Assembly: GCA_003202005.1 (NCBI GenBank)
Contig: QJJF01000001.1
Coordinates: 93,099 to 157,098, forward strand
From: Williamsia faeni
GTDB taxonomy: Bacteria > Actinomycetota > Actinomycetes > Mycobacteriales > Mycobacteriaceae
Length of the DNA stretch: 64,000 nt
Direction: 5' to 3'
Both the position numbers and the translations under genes were made by a program. Positions within the stretch are counted from its first letter, which is position 1; each line of letters opens with the position of its first letter. The notes under the pieces are model-generated. The model saw only the letters and a list, made by a program, of their open reading frames with translations, searched no databases and was not told the DNA's origin. Below are positions 1-8,033 of this stretch, piece by piece.

Positions 1-167
1 CCGCCGACACACCAGCACCCATCGACCACACCGAACTCAACGCCCGCCTCCACGATGCACTCGACGACTGGCACCGCCGCCACGGCTGGCACATCGACAT
101 GCCACAGAACATCAAAGAACAACTCGCCCAACAGATCCGCGACGACCTCGCCTGGGAACAACGATGA
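1..167 (+). CDS. Small hypothetical protein, 3' end only (module copy A1)
   Basis: Frame 3 is open from the window edge to a TGA at 165-167 and encodes about 54 C-terminal residues. It is almost identical to the end of the complete gene at 863-1135, differing at a few positions such as Ala for Ile near the end (DLAWEQR versus DLIWEQR). The stop overlaps the ATG of the following lipoprotein in an ATGA arrangement, so the two are probably translationally coupled. The sequence is hydrophilic, rich in His, Asp and Trp, with no recognisable domain. Function unknown; the 5' end lies outside the window. Confidence 0.6.
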   Translation, partial: ADTPAPIDHTELNARLHDALDDWHRRHGWHIDMPQNIKEQLAQQIRDDLAWEQR

Positions 168-1135
168 TTCACACCCTCAGGTGCGCAGCAGTGTCGATCG
201 CTCTCACATTGACCATCACCGGCTGCGGACTCGCCGATTCGCCCGAAGTAGCCAGCACAACCAGCTCGCCGCAACGGACCGTCGATGACTACGCAGTGGT
301 CTGGTTCGACACCGACGCCCTCGACCTCACCACCCCCGACGGCACCTTCGTCCGGGCCATCTTTGAGTCTTACATTTTGCGTTCAGAACTGGGTGCTTCC
401 GCATACTTCCCCGGCTGGGCCGACGCCACCGGGGACAGCCGATACAACTGGGGCGACAGACCCGGAAACGGCCCCCGAAACAATCCCCCCTTCACCATCT
501 TCGCCTGGGTTGCACCCTTCATCGACCCCGACCCCGCCGGGCTCTCCGACTGGACGCCACCCTCCGACACGGTCGGTGCAGTCATCGTCTGCACCCGAGA
601 CGGCCTGCAGACCTACGTCAAGGACGCGATGATCTACACCTACAAACGCACGGGCGCCGCCCCCCCCCGGCAGATCAGCACGGCAATCAGCCAACCCCAA
701 CCCGCAACGTCTACGGCGACTGGACGATCCTCGACAGCATCACCCAAACCGGCAACAGCATCGACCGCACCGACCGATGCGACACCCCACATGCCCCGAT
801 CTCCCAAGCCATCCACACCGCCAGCCCCGGCTGGCCTGCCAGCAGCGAGTAGCCAACAACCCATGACCACCAGAGAACCCAGCTTCCCACCACACATCAT
901 GGCCGCCCTGCGCTCACCCGAAGGCACCACCGCCGAAGACATCTACCGACAATTCCCCCACGCACGCCCCGTCGACACACCAGCACCCATCGACCACACC
1001 GAACTCAACGCCCGCCTCCACGATGCACTCGACGACTGGCACCGCCGCCACGGCTGGCACATCGACATGCCACAGAACATCAAAGAACAACTCGCCCAAC
1101 AGATCCGCGACGACCTCATCTGGGAACAACGATGA
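164..1135 (+). CDS. Lipoprotein gene frameshifted at a C9 tract and fused in frame to the next gene
   Basis: As it stands this reads through as 323 residues, but I think it is two genes. Residues 1-165 look real: a signal peptide with lipobox LTITGC (Cys21) and a Trp-rich extracellular domain (VVWFDTDAL, WVAPFID). At 660-668 there is a run of nine C. After it this frame becomes low-complexity Ser/Thr/Pro, whereas the frame reached by adding one C (from about 673) has strong C/G third positions, encodes NVYGDWTILDSITQTG and ends at TAG 850-852. The intact lipoprotein would therefore be about 229 residues, 164-852. The tail from 863 is the separate small gene. The indel may be a real mutation, slippage or a sequencing error. 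No family recognised. Confidence 0.55.
   Translation: MIHTLRCAAVSIALTLTITGCGLADSPEVASTTSSPQRTVDDYAVVWFDTDALDLTTPDGTFVRAIFESYILRSELGASAYFPGWADATGDSRYNWGDRPGNGPRNNPPFTIFAWVAPFIDPDPAGLSDWTPPSDTVGAVIVCTRDGLQTYVKDAMIYTYKRTGAAPPRQISTAISQPQPATSTATGRSSTASPKPATASTAPTDATPHMPRSPKPSTPPAPAGLPAASSQQPMTTREPSFPPHIMAALRSPEGTTAEDIYRQFPHARPVDTPAPIDHTELNARLHDALDDWHRRHGWHIDMPQNIKEQLAQQIRDDLIWEQR
660..668 (+). repeat. C9 homopolymer at the frameshift point
   Basis: Nine consecutive C bases lie exactly where the coding pattern of the lipoprotein moves from one frame to another. One additional C would join the two frames. Homopolymers of this length slip during replication and are also a common error site in assembly. 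Confidence 0.7.
863..1135 (+). CDS. Small hypothetical protein (module copy A2)
   Basis: This is a 90-residue ORF starting MTTREPSFPP, ten bases after the restored lipoprotein stop at 850-852. Its C-terminal 54 residues match the partial gene at 1-167, which shows that this is a discrete gene duplicated with its neighbour at a period of 968 bp. It has acidic and Trp/His-rich helices (LHDALDDWHRRHGW) and no signal peptide. Its TGA overlaps the ATG of the remnant at 1132 in the same ATGA pattern as the first copy. Function unknown. It is also open in frame with the lipoprotein ORF, so an automatic caller will probably merge the two. Confidence 0.5.
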   Translation: MTTREPSFPPHIMAALRSPEGTTAEDIYRQFPHARPVDTPAPIDHTELNARLHDALDDWHRRHGWHIDMPQNIKEQLAQQIRDDLIWEQR

Positions 1136-1257
1136 TACGCACCCTCAGGTACACAGGAGTATCGATCGCCCTCGACTGCGACCCGGAGATCTCGCGACTC
1201 GACAATCACCGCGAAAACCCCGGAATTGTCCTTGCGAACATGCGTTCGAGTCTGTAG
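1132..1257 (+). pseudogene. Truncated third lipoprotein copy (signal-peptide remnant)
   Basis: Reads 41 codons from ATG 1132 to TAG 1255. The first 14 residues (MIRTLRYTGVSIAL) match the start of the lipoprotein at 164 (MIHTLRCAAVSIAL). Similarity to the first copy stops near 1175, before the lipobox, and the rest (CDPEISRLDNHRENPG) is unrelated. This marks the right-hand breakpoint of the tandem duplication. There is no lipobox Cys and no mature domain, so it cannot make a functional lipoprotein. Confidence 0.6.
1234..1249 (+). promoter_or_regulatory. LexA/SOS box upstream of the HNH gene
   Basis: The sequence GCGAAC-ATGC-GTTCGA matches the actinobacterial SOS consensus TCGAAC-N4-GTTCGA at 11 of 12 fixed positions. 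It lies 109 bp before the GTG start of a 13E12-type gene. Several M. tuberculosis 13E12-family genes are known LexA targets, so damage-inducible expression is a reasonable inference. Confidence 0.65.
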
Positions 1258-1357
1258 TATGAAGTCAGTTGACCGCAAAGATATGACGAGTCGAGCCAAA
1301 CACCTTCCCATGTGAATCTGGTCAACTTCCTGTTGCTTTCTGCCTGGAAGGTGTTCT

Positions 1358-2575
1358 GTGATGCGGCTTCTCGACATGATCGACTCCCTGATTGATCTGG
1401 TCATCCCTGATGATCCCGGCGACCTGCTCGCCATGACAAAAGACTTGATCACGCTGCGCAATGCCGGCGAGCATCAGCTCGCGGTGTGTGCAGCGGCGAT
1501 CGATCAATCAGGTATGGCACGCAAGGCCGGATCGACAACGGCAAAGCTGTTGCAGGCCAATGGCGCTGCGCCAGGGGCGGCGTATCGGTGGATCCGTGTC
1601 GGGTCCGGTTTGGCAGGATTGGATCGCACTGCCGGGTACTCGCGGGACGGGTTCCTGTCCTCCGAACATGTCGATGCGGTGATCAAAGGCATCGCACATA
1701 TCGTCGACCGGTCCGACGAGGCGGTCACCAGCGAGCAGCGGGTGGAGTTCGAGCGAAAACTGTTGAGCCACGCCATCTCCGGTGCGCCACCATCCGAGAT
1801 CGGAGCAGTGGCGCGAGGCCTGGGCAATCAAATTGCCAACGACACCGGCGGTCCGCCGCCGGCCGAAGACCGATCGTTGAACAGTCTGGACTATGTCGTC
1901 AACCCTGAAGGACGATGTGTCGGCAAGTTCGATGTGGATGCGGTGATCGGGGAAAAGTTGTTCTCCGCGTTGGATTTCTGGTCCAAAGCCCGTCCCGAAC
2001 CCGACGGCAGCGACGATCCACGCACACCTACGCAGCGCCGCGCTGATGCGCTGCACCAATTGCTGGACTGCGGTGGTGGTGGGCAGGACTTGGTGTCGGC
2101 GCCGCGGACCGAGGTGATGGTCACCGTCCCGGCCGATCGTCCCGAGGCGGCATCTCTGCGGTGGATGGGCCCGATCACCGAAGCGACCGCCTTGGCGTTG
2201 GCGTGTGATTCGTCGATCACCAAGGTCACCCTCGACGGCCAAGAGGTCCCGATTGATCTGAGTCCCCCCAAACGCCTGTTCACCGGTCTGGTCCGCAAAG
2301 CGATCATCATCCGCGATACCTGCTGTGTGAAGTGCGGCGGATCGGTGACCTGGTCCGATTGTCACCACATCACACACTTTGCCGATGGTGGCGCCACGAC
2401 CCTGGAGAACGGGTGCTTACTGTGCCGCACCTGCCATCGGGCGGTCCACCACACCGACTGGGAGGTGATCATGGGCTCCGATGGGCATCCGTGGCTGATC
2501 CCGCCGGCTGACATCGACCCGCAGCGAAGACCGCTACCGGCCTACAACCGACGAACACTCACCCTCGCCGCCTGA
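1358..2575 (+). CDS. DUF222 / HNH endonuclease protein (13E12 repeat family)
   Basis: A 405-residue protein with an N-terminal helical DUF222 domain (about residues 1-260) and a C-terminal HNH nuclease domain (about 320-365). The HNH part shows CVKCGG, the paired His of DCHHITHFADGG, the Asn of LENG and CRTCH, so both zinc-binding CxxC pairs and the catalytic His are intact. Start is GTG 1358 or ATG 1361, about 8 bp after GGAAG. This family is repeated many times in mycobacterial and gordonial genomes. Its biological role is not settled; the HNH domain implies DNA cleavage, possibly linked to mobile DNA. The upstream LexA box suggests SOS control. It lies immediately beyond the breakpoint of the duplicated module. 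Confidence 0.9.
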   Translation: MMRLLDMIDSLIDLVIPDDPGDLLAMTKDLITLRNAGEHQLAVCAAAIDQSGMARKAGSTTAKLLQANGAAPGAAYRWIRVGSGLAGLDRTAGYSRDGFLSSEHVDAVIKGIAHIVDRSDEAVTSEQRVEFERKLLSHAISGAPPSEIGAVARGLGNQIANDTGGPPPAEDRSLNSLDYVVNPEGRCVGKFDVDAVIGEKLFSALDFWSKARPEPDGSDDPRTPTQRRADALHQLLDCGGGGQDLVSAPRTEVMVTVPADRPEAASLRWMGPITEATALALACDSSITKVTLDGQEVPIDLSPPKRLFTGLVRKAIIIRDTCCVKCGGSVTWSDCHHITHFADGGATTLENGCLLCRTCHRAVHHTDWEVIMGSDGHPWLIPPADIDPQRRPLPAYNRRTLTLAA

Positions 2576-2694
2576 CTCACCTCGCTACCTGACCCCGCTG
2601 CCGTCGAGTCACCCCGAATCCAACTCTCTACCGGCCGCACCCGATGTGACGTCGGGACCGCGATCGAACCTTGACAACTCCATAGTGTGAGGAC

Positions 2695-2762
2695 GGTGTG
2701 GTGCTGCCGTCGGACGAAGTCCGCTCCATTCGGAGATCGGGCTGCGGCGGCGGCACCACACC
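2695..2762 (+). ncRNA. Predicted multi-branched structured RNA or leader
   Basis: Positions 2695-2709 (GGTGTGGTGCTGCCG) pair with 2748-2762 over 15 bp with a single G-U. The loop holds two further hairpins, CGGAC-GAA-GTCCG (2711-2723) and CTCC-ATTC-GGAG (2724-2735). A CATAGT -10-like box at 2681-2686 would start RNA close to 2695. The element ends 69 bp before the amidohydrolase start. It resembles no RNA family I can name. It could be a small RNA, a 5' leader or the terminator of the upstream HNH gene, although no U-tract follows. Confidence 0.35.
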
Positions 2763-2831
2763 GGTGCGTTCAACGGCACCGCCGTCTGCCCTCGATCCGG
2801 CACTTGCGGGCCACCGGTAACGTGAACGATT

Positions 2832-3740
2832 GTGTGCGGATCAGAAGCTCGGTCGGTAGATGAGGCGAAAGCGGTTCGTTCGGTCTGGCAGGGGCTGGAC
2901 CTGCCAGGCCTCATCGACGTCCACACCCATTTCATGCCGAAGCCGGTGATGGACAAGGTGTGGGCGTACTTCGATTCGGCGGGACCGCTGATCGGCCGCG
3001 AGTGGCCGATCACCTACCGGGCCGATGAAGACCAGCGGATCGGGACCCTGCGGGACTTCGGGGTCCGGGCATTCACGTCGATGATCTATCCCCACAAGCC
3101 GGACATGGGCGCCTGGCTCAACAGTTGGTCCGCCGATTTCTCCGCGCGCACCCCCGATTGCCTGCACACGGCCACGTTCTATCCGGAGGAGTCGGCGCCG
3201 AAGTATGTTGCCGAGGCCATCGAATCCGGTGCGGCAGTGTTCAAGTCGCATATCCAGGTGGGCGATTACAGTCCCATCGACCCACTACTCGACGATGTCT
3301 GGGGCACCATCTCGGACGCCGGCGTACCGGTGGTAATCCACTGCGGGTCCGGACCGGCACCGGGAACTCACACCGGCCCTGAGCCTATCGCCGCACTGCT
3401 GCAACGCTTTCCGCAGCTGCCTCTGATCATCGCCCACATGGGTATGCCCGAGTACGACGACTTCCTCGAGCTCGCCGAGACATACGGCAACGTCCACCTC
3501 GACACGACCATGGCGTTCACCGCATTTGCCGAGGAGAGCTCGCCCTTCCCGGTCGATTCGAGGCATAAGCTGATCGAGCTCGGCGATCGCATCCTGTGGG
3601 GCAGCGACTTTCCGAACATCCCGTACACCTACACGAGTGCACTGGAGGCCGTCGCGGCCCTCGGACTGGGCGACGACTGGGTTCGAGGCGTATTGCACCA
3701 CAACGCCGCACGGCTGTTCGGAATCGAACTCGCCGGCTGA
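2832..3740 (+). CDS. Amidohydrolase 2 family metal-dependent hydrolase
   Basis: 302 residues with TIM-barrel amidohydrolase signatures: LIDVHTHFMPKP at about 27-38 (first metal-binding HxH), IHCGSG near 168, IIAHMGMPE near 199 and WGSDFPNIPY near 256 with the terminal metal-binding Asp. The length fits the ACMSD-like/amidohydrolase 2 family, whose members decarboxylate or hydrolyse small aromatic or carboxylic substrates. The substrate here cannot be read from sequence. Start GTG 2832 is the first in-frame start after the structured element. It is monocistronic and converges on the DUF2277 gene with no gap between the stop codons. Confidence 0.85.
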   Translation: MCGSEARSVDEAKAVRSVWQGLDLPGLIDVHTHFMPKPVMDKVWAYFDSAGPLIGREWPITYRADEDQRIGTLRDFGVRAFTSMIYPHKPDMGAWLNSWSADFSARTPDCLHTATFYPEESAPKYVAEAIESGAAVFKSHIQVGDYSPIDPLLDDVWGTISDAGVPVVIHCGSGPAPGTHTGPEPIAALLQRFPQLPLIIAHMGMPEYDDFLELAETYGNVHLDTTMAFTAFAEESSPFPVDSRHKLIELGDRILWGSDFPNIPYTYTSALEAVAALGLGDDWVRGVLHHNAARLFGIELAG

Positions 3741-4022
3741 CTAACTCTGGCGCGCCGCCTGCGCCGCAATCCGCGCTTGCACCTCAGGCCTACGCAGCGG
3801 CGGGACCGTCTTGGGTGGCTGACGCCGGGGTGGCAGAGCTTGCAGCAACTCCGTGGTCGCGGCGGTGACCCGTTCGACGGCGAGTTCGAATGCTTCGACA
3901 CTCGCCGCCGACGGCTTCTGAACGCCGCTCACCTTGCGCACGTACTGTCGCGACGCCGCTTCGATCTCGACCGCCGTTGCGGGCGGCTCCAGCCCCCGGA
4001 GCTCGGTTATGTTGCGGCACAT
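3741..4022 (-). CDS. DUF2277 family protein
   Basis: 93 residues beginning MCRNITELRGLEPPAT, the hallmark opening of the DUF2277 family, followed by a conserved EIEAASRQYVRKVSGV segment. It is helical and soluble, with no catalytic motif. In many actinobacteria this small protein is kept as a free-standing gene of unknown role. The ATG at 4022 lies 29 bp downstream of the stop of the oxidoreductase at 4051, on the same strand, so they may be co-transcribed. The C-terminus is Pro/Arg/Gln rich. Confidence 0.85.
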   Translation of the reverse strand: MCRNITELRGLEPPATAVEIEAASRQYVRKVSGVQKPSAASVEAFELAVERVTAATTELLQALPPRRQPPKTVPPLRRPEVQARIAAQAARQS

Positions 4023-4050
4023 GGGCTCAACTCCTCATCGTTCTTTCTGA

Positions 4051-5019
4051 TCATTCGGCGATCTTGACTACCGCCTTGCCCAGGATCTTGCCGTTCGCCA
4101 AATCGTCGAGGGCCTGCGGCAGATCGGCCAATGCGTAGGTACGGTTCACCGGTGGGCGCATTCCGGCAGCGACCATCTCGGTGAGATCTTGGTGAAGCTT
4201 GGCCGGCAGGCCGGGATGAGCGCGCACGTATTCGCCCCACGCTGCACCGACCACGGAGATGTTGCGGAACAGCACCCGGTTCAGCTTGACGGTCGGAATC
4301 CCGCCGGCAGCAAATCCGATCACGACAAACCGGCCGTCGGGGGCCACCTGCCGCAGCGCCTCGTCGAATACCTCGCCGCCGACCGGGTCGATCAGGACAT
4401 CCACGCCGGTTCCGGTGAGTTCCTTGATCCTTGTGCCCCAGCCTTCTTCGAGCTGGACGACCTCGTCGGCCCCCACACTCTTCAGCAATTCCTCGGCACC
4501 CGTGCGGTGCACGATCGCGATGACCTTCGCACCCATCGCCTTCGCCACCTGGATGGTGGCAACACCGACGCCACCGGCACTGCCGAGCACACCGACAGTC
4601 TCACCCGGCTGCAGATTCGCCCGGATCTTCAGCGCAAAGATCGCGGTCTGCAGATTGATGCCCATCGCCGCGCCTTCGTCGAAGCTCAATTCCGGCGGAA
4701 TCGGAAGCAACTGTTCATCGGTGGCCAGCACTTGCTCGGCAAACCCGCCCACAACCGACATGACCTGCACGCGATCACCGACGGAGTATGCGGAACCGCT
4801 CGGTGCCTGTGCCACCACGCCGGCAACCTCGGTGCCCGGGGTGAACGGAGTCGGGACCCGCAATTGATATTTGCCCTGACTCATCAGCAGATCGGGAAAG
4901 CAAATTCCGCACGATTTCACGTCGATGAGAAGCTGATTATCCGTGGGTACCAGGTCAGGGACCTCGGTCAGGGCCAACCCGCTCGGACCGGTCTCGTCGT
5001 TCAGTATCTGAGCTTTCAT
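4051..5019 (-). CDS. Zinc-independent MDR: quinone-oxidoreductase-like NADPH dehydrogenase
   Basis: 322 residues from ATG 5019 (MKAQILNDETG); a TTG three codons upstream is possible but less likely. The N-terminal GroES-like fold contains SCGICFPDLLMSQGKY and PGTEVAGVV. The Rossmann domain shows GVLGSAGGVGVATIQVAK at about 143-160, the NADPH-binding motif of the quinone oxidoreductase branch. The structural-zinc Cys cluster of true alcohol dehydrogenases is absent. Such enzymes reduce quinones, enones or enoyl thioesters with NADPH. It is divergent from the methyltransferase at 5061 across a 41-bp gap, so the promoters must overlap. Confidence 0.85.
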   Translation of the reverse strand: MKAQILNDETGPSGLALTEVPDLVPTDNQLLIDVKSCGICFPDLLMSQGKYQLRVPTPFTPGTEVAGVVAQAPSGSAYSVGDRVQVMSVVGGFAEQVLATDEQLLPIPPELSFDEGAAMGINLQTAIFALKIRANLQPGETVGVLGSAGGVGVATIQVAKAMGAKVIAIVHRTGAEELLKSVGADEVVQLEEGWGTRIKELTGTGVDVLIDPVGGEVFDEALRQVAPDGRFVVIGFAAGGIPTVKLNRVLFRNISVVGAAWGEYVRAHPGLPAKLHQDLTEMVAAGMRPPVNRTYALADLPQALDDLANGKILGKAVVKIAE

Positions 5020-5047
5020 AACGCCCAACCCTACGCGGGGACGCCGA

Positions 5048-5053
5048 TAGGAT
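5048..5053 (+). promoter_or_regulatory. -10 box suggesting a leaderless mRNA
   Basis: TAGGAT sits seven bases before the ATG at 5061, so transcription should start at or next to the start codon. No Shine-Dalgarno sequence is present. Leaderless transcripts are common in mycobacteria and relatives. Confidence 0.4.
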
Positions 5054-5060
5054 CACCGAT

Positions 5061-5750
5061 ATGACATCTGTACCCAAGACGCACGACGACCAGCCCACTG
5101 AGCTCCAACTCCAGGTCGCCAAAGATGCCCCCGGTTTCATGCCGATCGACGAGGCAATTGCCCTGTATCGGGTTGCAGCGCAGTATCTGTCAGCCCCGGA
5201 CGCGGTGGGTATCGGCGTCGAGATCGGCACCTACTGCGGCAAATCCACCGTCTTTCTCGGCGCCGCCGCACAACCCCTGGGCGCGACGATCACCACCATC
5301 GACCATCATCGCGGCTCCGAAGAACACCAGCCCGGCTGGGAGTACCACGACACCTCCCTGGTCGACCCGCACACCGGCACGCTCGACACCTCCGCCCGAT
5401 TCCGGCGGACGATGTGGGACGCCGGTCTGGAGGACACCGTGATCGGCCTGCTTGCGACATCGACGGCAGCGGCCCGCATCTGGGGCCGGCCGGCGGACTT
5501 CGTGTTCATCGACGGTGGGCACAGCAGCGAAGCCGCACAGAACGACCTGGCCGGATGGGCACCTTGGGTCCGTCTCGGCGGCGCGCTGCTGATCCACGAC
5601 GTGTTCCCCGATCCGGCGGACGGTGGACGTCCTCCGTTCGAGATCTACGAAAAGGCGCTGAAGACAGGACAATTCACGGAGGTTGGCGTTCAGGGCACAC
5701 TGCGGGTGCTGCGGCGCGACTCCGGAAATCCAGGTCAGCCGTTGTTCTAG
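5061..5750 (+). CDS. Class I SAM-dependent methyltransferase (Methyltransferase_24 type)
   Basis: 229 residues. Motif I is VEIGTYCGKSTVFLG at about 53-67, and the acidic DFVFIDGGHSSEAA at about 146-158 is the post-II region typical of the Methyltransferase_24 family, which includes cephalosporin-hydroxylase-like and CmcI-like enzymes. A further conserved HDVF follows at about 179. A soluble small-molecule O-methyltransferase is likely; the substrate is unknown. It has its own promoter, divergent from the MDR gene, and converges with the phosphoesterase whose stop lies 13 bp beyond its own. Confidence 0.8.
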   Translation: MTSVPKTHDDQPTELQLQVAKDAPGFMPIDEAIALYRVAAQYLSAPDAVGIGVEIGTYCGKSTVFLGAAAQPLGATITTIDHHRGSEEHQPGWEYHDTSLVDPHTGTLDTSARFRRTMWDAGLEDTVIGLLATSTAAARIWGRPADFVFIDGGHSSEAAQNDLAGWAPWVRLGGALLIHDVFPDPADGGRPPFEIYEKALKTGQFTEVGVQGTLRVLRRDSGNPGQPLF

Positions 5751-5762
5751 GCTGGTCCGGTT

Positions 5763-6293
5763 CTAGGCGGGTCCGGGCAATCGGTGCAGCTGGACATGCA
5801 ACACGGAATCGTCGCCGATGGTGGCGGTCATATACGTGCAGTGCGGTTGCCGCCGGCGGTCGGTCGGCGATCCCGGATTCAGCAATCGCAGCCCGGTCTC
5901 GGATGTGGTGTCCCAGGGGATGTGGCTGTGCCCGAACACCAGGACATCGGTGTCCGGGTAGGCCGCAGACATGCGCTTCTCCCGACCCGTCGCGGCCCCG
6001 GTCTCGTGGGTGACGCTGAAACGCAGGCCACCGAGCACAACATCTGCGCGCTCGGGCAGCCGAGCGCGCAGATCGTCACCGTCGTTGTTGCCCCAGCACG
6101 CGATCAACCGGGCCGAACGCGCCTCGAGCGCTTCATATGAAGCCAGGTCGACCCAGTCGCCGGCGTGGATGACAACGTCGGAGCGCTCGACCGCCGCCCA
6201 TAACGTTGCCGGCAGGTCCCGGGCCCGCTTGGGGATGTGGGTGTCAGAGATGAGCAGAAGGTCCACATCCAACTGTAACCCGCTTCCGGACAT
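5763..6293 (-). CDS. Metallophosphoesterase (YfcE/MJ0936-like)
   Basis: 176 residues with the full calcineurin-like metal set: ISDTH (15-19), GDWVD (45-49), GNNDG (68-72), the HE pair near 96 and GHSH (121-124). The compact length fits YfcE-type phosphodiesterases, which need Mn2+ or similar ions and cleave phosphodiesters. The start ATG overlaps the stop of the acyl-CoA ligase by one base (TGATG), so the genes are translationally coupled. A phosphodiesterase tied to a fatty acyl-activating enzyme is a little unusual; the link may be only positional. Confidence 0.88.
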   Translation of the reverse strand: MSGSGLQLDVDLLLISDTHIPKRARDLPATLWAAVERSDVVIHAGDWVDLASYEALEARSARLIACWGNNDGDDLRARLPERADVVLGGLRFSVTHETGAATGREKRMSAAYPDTDVLVFGHSHIPWDTTSETGLRLLNPGSPTDRRRQPHCTYMTATIGDDSVLHVQLHRLPGPA

Positions 6294-7993
6294 CAGCCCG
6301 AATACTGCTCGCGCACTTTTCGTTTGAGAATCTTCCCGGTGGCGCTACGAGGAAAGGGTGCGAGGTCGAACACGACAGCTGCCGGCACCTTGTACTCGGC
6401 CAGGGCACCCCGCACGATGTCTTGAACCTGCGTTTCGGTGAGGCTCTCGCCTTCCCGTGGCGCAACAGCCGCGACCACCACCTCACCACGTCGGTTGTCC
6501 GGGACGCCGAATACCGCGACCTCGACGAACTTGTCGGAGGCCATCAGCGCGTGTTCGACTTCGGCGCAATAGATGTTCTCCCCGGCCGAGATCACCATGT
6601 CTTTCTTCCGGTCGACCACGAATACCAGGCCGTTGTTGTCGAGGTAGCCCAGATCGCCGCTGCGATACCAGGATCCGTCGAAGGCCGCAGCTGTCTCGGC
6701 GGGACGGTCGAGATACCCTGCCATGACAAGTGGTCCACGGACTTCCAGCTCCCCGACCTCGCCTGCCGGGAGCACGGTGCCGGCGGTGTCGACCACCCGC
6801 ACCGACATCACCGGGCTGAGCGGTCCAGACGAGTCCGGGTATGCGGCAAGAAGATCACCGCCCGCGGTGCACACGCTGCCGGCCGCCTCGGTCATCCCCC
6901 AGCCCACACTTCGTCCGGCCGCCGGGAGTACCTGATTGATCCGGTTCACCAGGTCAGGCGGTGTTGCCTGCCCGGCGGGCGCGACGTTGACCAGACTTGC
7001 GACGGCCTCTGGCCGCGGGTTGGTCTCCAGGAGGTCGGTGATCACCATCGGCGGACCCGCCAGCATCGCGAGCTTGTGTCTCTCGATCAACTCGATCGCA
7101 GCCTCTGCGTTCCACCGGTCCTGGATCACGACAAAGCCACCTGAGGTCAACGACGTCAGCAGTGAGACCAATCCTGAGGTGTGGAACAGCGGAAAGATCA
7201 GCAGCGCTGAGAGACTCGGCATCAGGTCGCGCAGCGCGTCGGGCTCCATCCCGTACTTGCGGGCATTTGTGTGGATGTTGATCTCTTTGATCATTCGCAG
7301 GTTCATGACCATCGTGCAGACGTTGCGCTGCGTCAGCAGAACGCCTTTGCTCCGGCCCGAGGTGCCCGACGTGAACAGGATCAAGCACAGCGACTCCGGG
7401 TCGACCGGTACGGGCGCCGGGCGGTCGAACGAACCTGACACCAGCTCGCTGTAGAGCCGGGTATCCCCACTGGGCGGTTCCTCACCGACAACCACCAGCG
7501 GCACATCGGATTCCGCCGACCGCGCCAGCCGAGCTCGTTTGTCATCGGCAATCACCACCGAACAGCCTGCGTCGGCCAGCGCATGACCGATCTCTGCAAC
7601 CGACTCCCGGCTGTTGAACAACACCGCCGCCGCACCGCATCGAGCAATGGCCATGATCGAAACCACATACGCCAGCTGGTTTTTCATCAGGACGCCAACA
7701 CGACTGCCAGATCCCACGCCATACTCGGATATCAGCGCACCGGCAAGATGTGCTGCCTGGTCAGCAACCTGACGATACGTGTATTCAACGCCGCCCTCGA
7801 TCAAGAGCGTGTTGTCGGCATACGTCTCGACCAATTCGCCGAACACTGCGTCGAGCCCCGCCGGAGCGTTGCGGTACACAAGCATGGACTCGCCGCGAAC
7901 CTCGGCGGTTGCCAGGGCAAACGGGCCGTCCGGCCCGGTCAGCTCAGATTCCAGTTCGCGATAGAGCGATATCGATTCGAGGGCCGCCGTCAC
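6293..7993 (-). CDS. Acyl-CoA synthetase / class I adenylate-forming enzyme (FadD-like)
   Basis: About 566 residues. The AMP-binding P-loop FTSGTSGRSKGV lies near 207-218, GWGMTEAAG carries the adenine-binding motif, and YRSGDLGYLDNNGLVFVVDRKKDM holds the hinge and A8 region, followed by the catalytic Lys in SATGKILKR near the C-terminus. It activates a carboxylic acid as an acyl-AMP, then acyl-CoA. I prefer GTG 7993 because AGGAGG lies 9 bp before it; TTG 7999 is only 3 bp away. A KstR-like palindrome lies 41-54 bp upstream, so control by the steroid-catabolism repressor is possible, with a steroid side chain or ring fragment as candidate substrate. It is followed by the coupled phosphoesterase. 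Confidence 0.9.
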   Translation of the reverse strand: MTAALESISLYRELESELTGPDGPFALATAEVRGESMLVYRNAPAGLDAVFGELVETYADNTLLIEGGVEYTYRQVADQAAHLAGALISEYGVGSGSRVGVLMKNQLAYVVSIMAIARCGAAAVLFNSRESVAEIGHALADAGCSVVIADDKRARLARSAESDVPLVVVGEEPPSGDTRLYSELVSGSFDRPAPVPVDPESLCLILFTSGTSGRSKGVLLTQRNVCTMVMNLRMIKEINIHTNARKYGMEPDALRDLMPSLSALLIFPLFHTSGLVSLLTSLTSGGFVVIQDRWNAEAAIELIERHKLAMLAGPPMVITDLLETNPRPEAVASLVNVAPAGQATPPDLVNRINQVLPAAGRSVGWGMTEAAGSVCTAGGDLLAAYPDSSGPLSPVMSVRVVDTAGTVLPAGEVGELEVRGPLVMAGYLDRPAETAAAFDGSWYRSGDLGYLDNNGLVFVVDRKKDMVISAGENIYCAEVEHALMASDKFVEVAVFGVPDNRRGEVVVAAVAPREGESLTETQVQDIVRGALAEYKVPAAVVFDLAPFPRSATGKILKRKVREQYSG

Positions 7994-8033
7994 GTTCAAT
8001 TTCCTCCTTGGCTGTACACGTCACCGAGCATAT

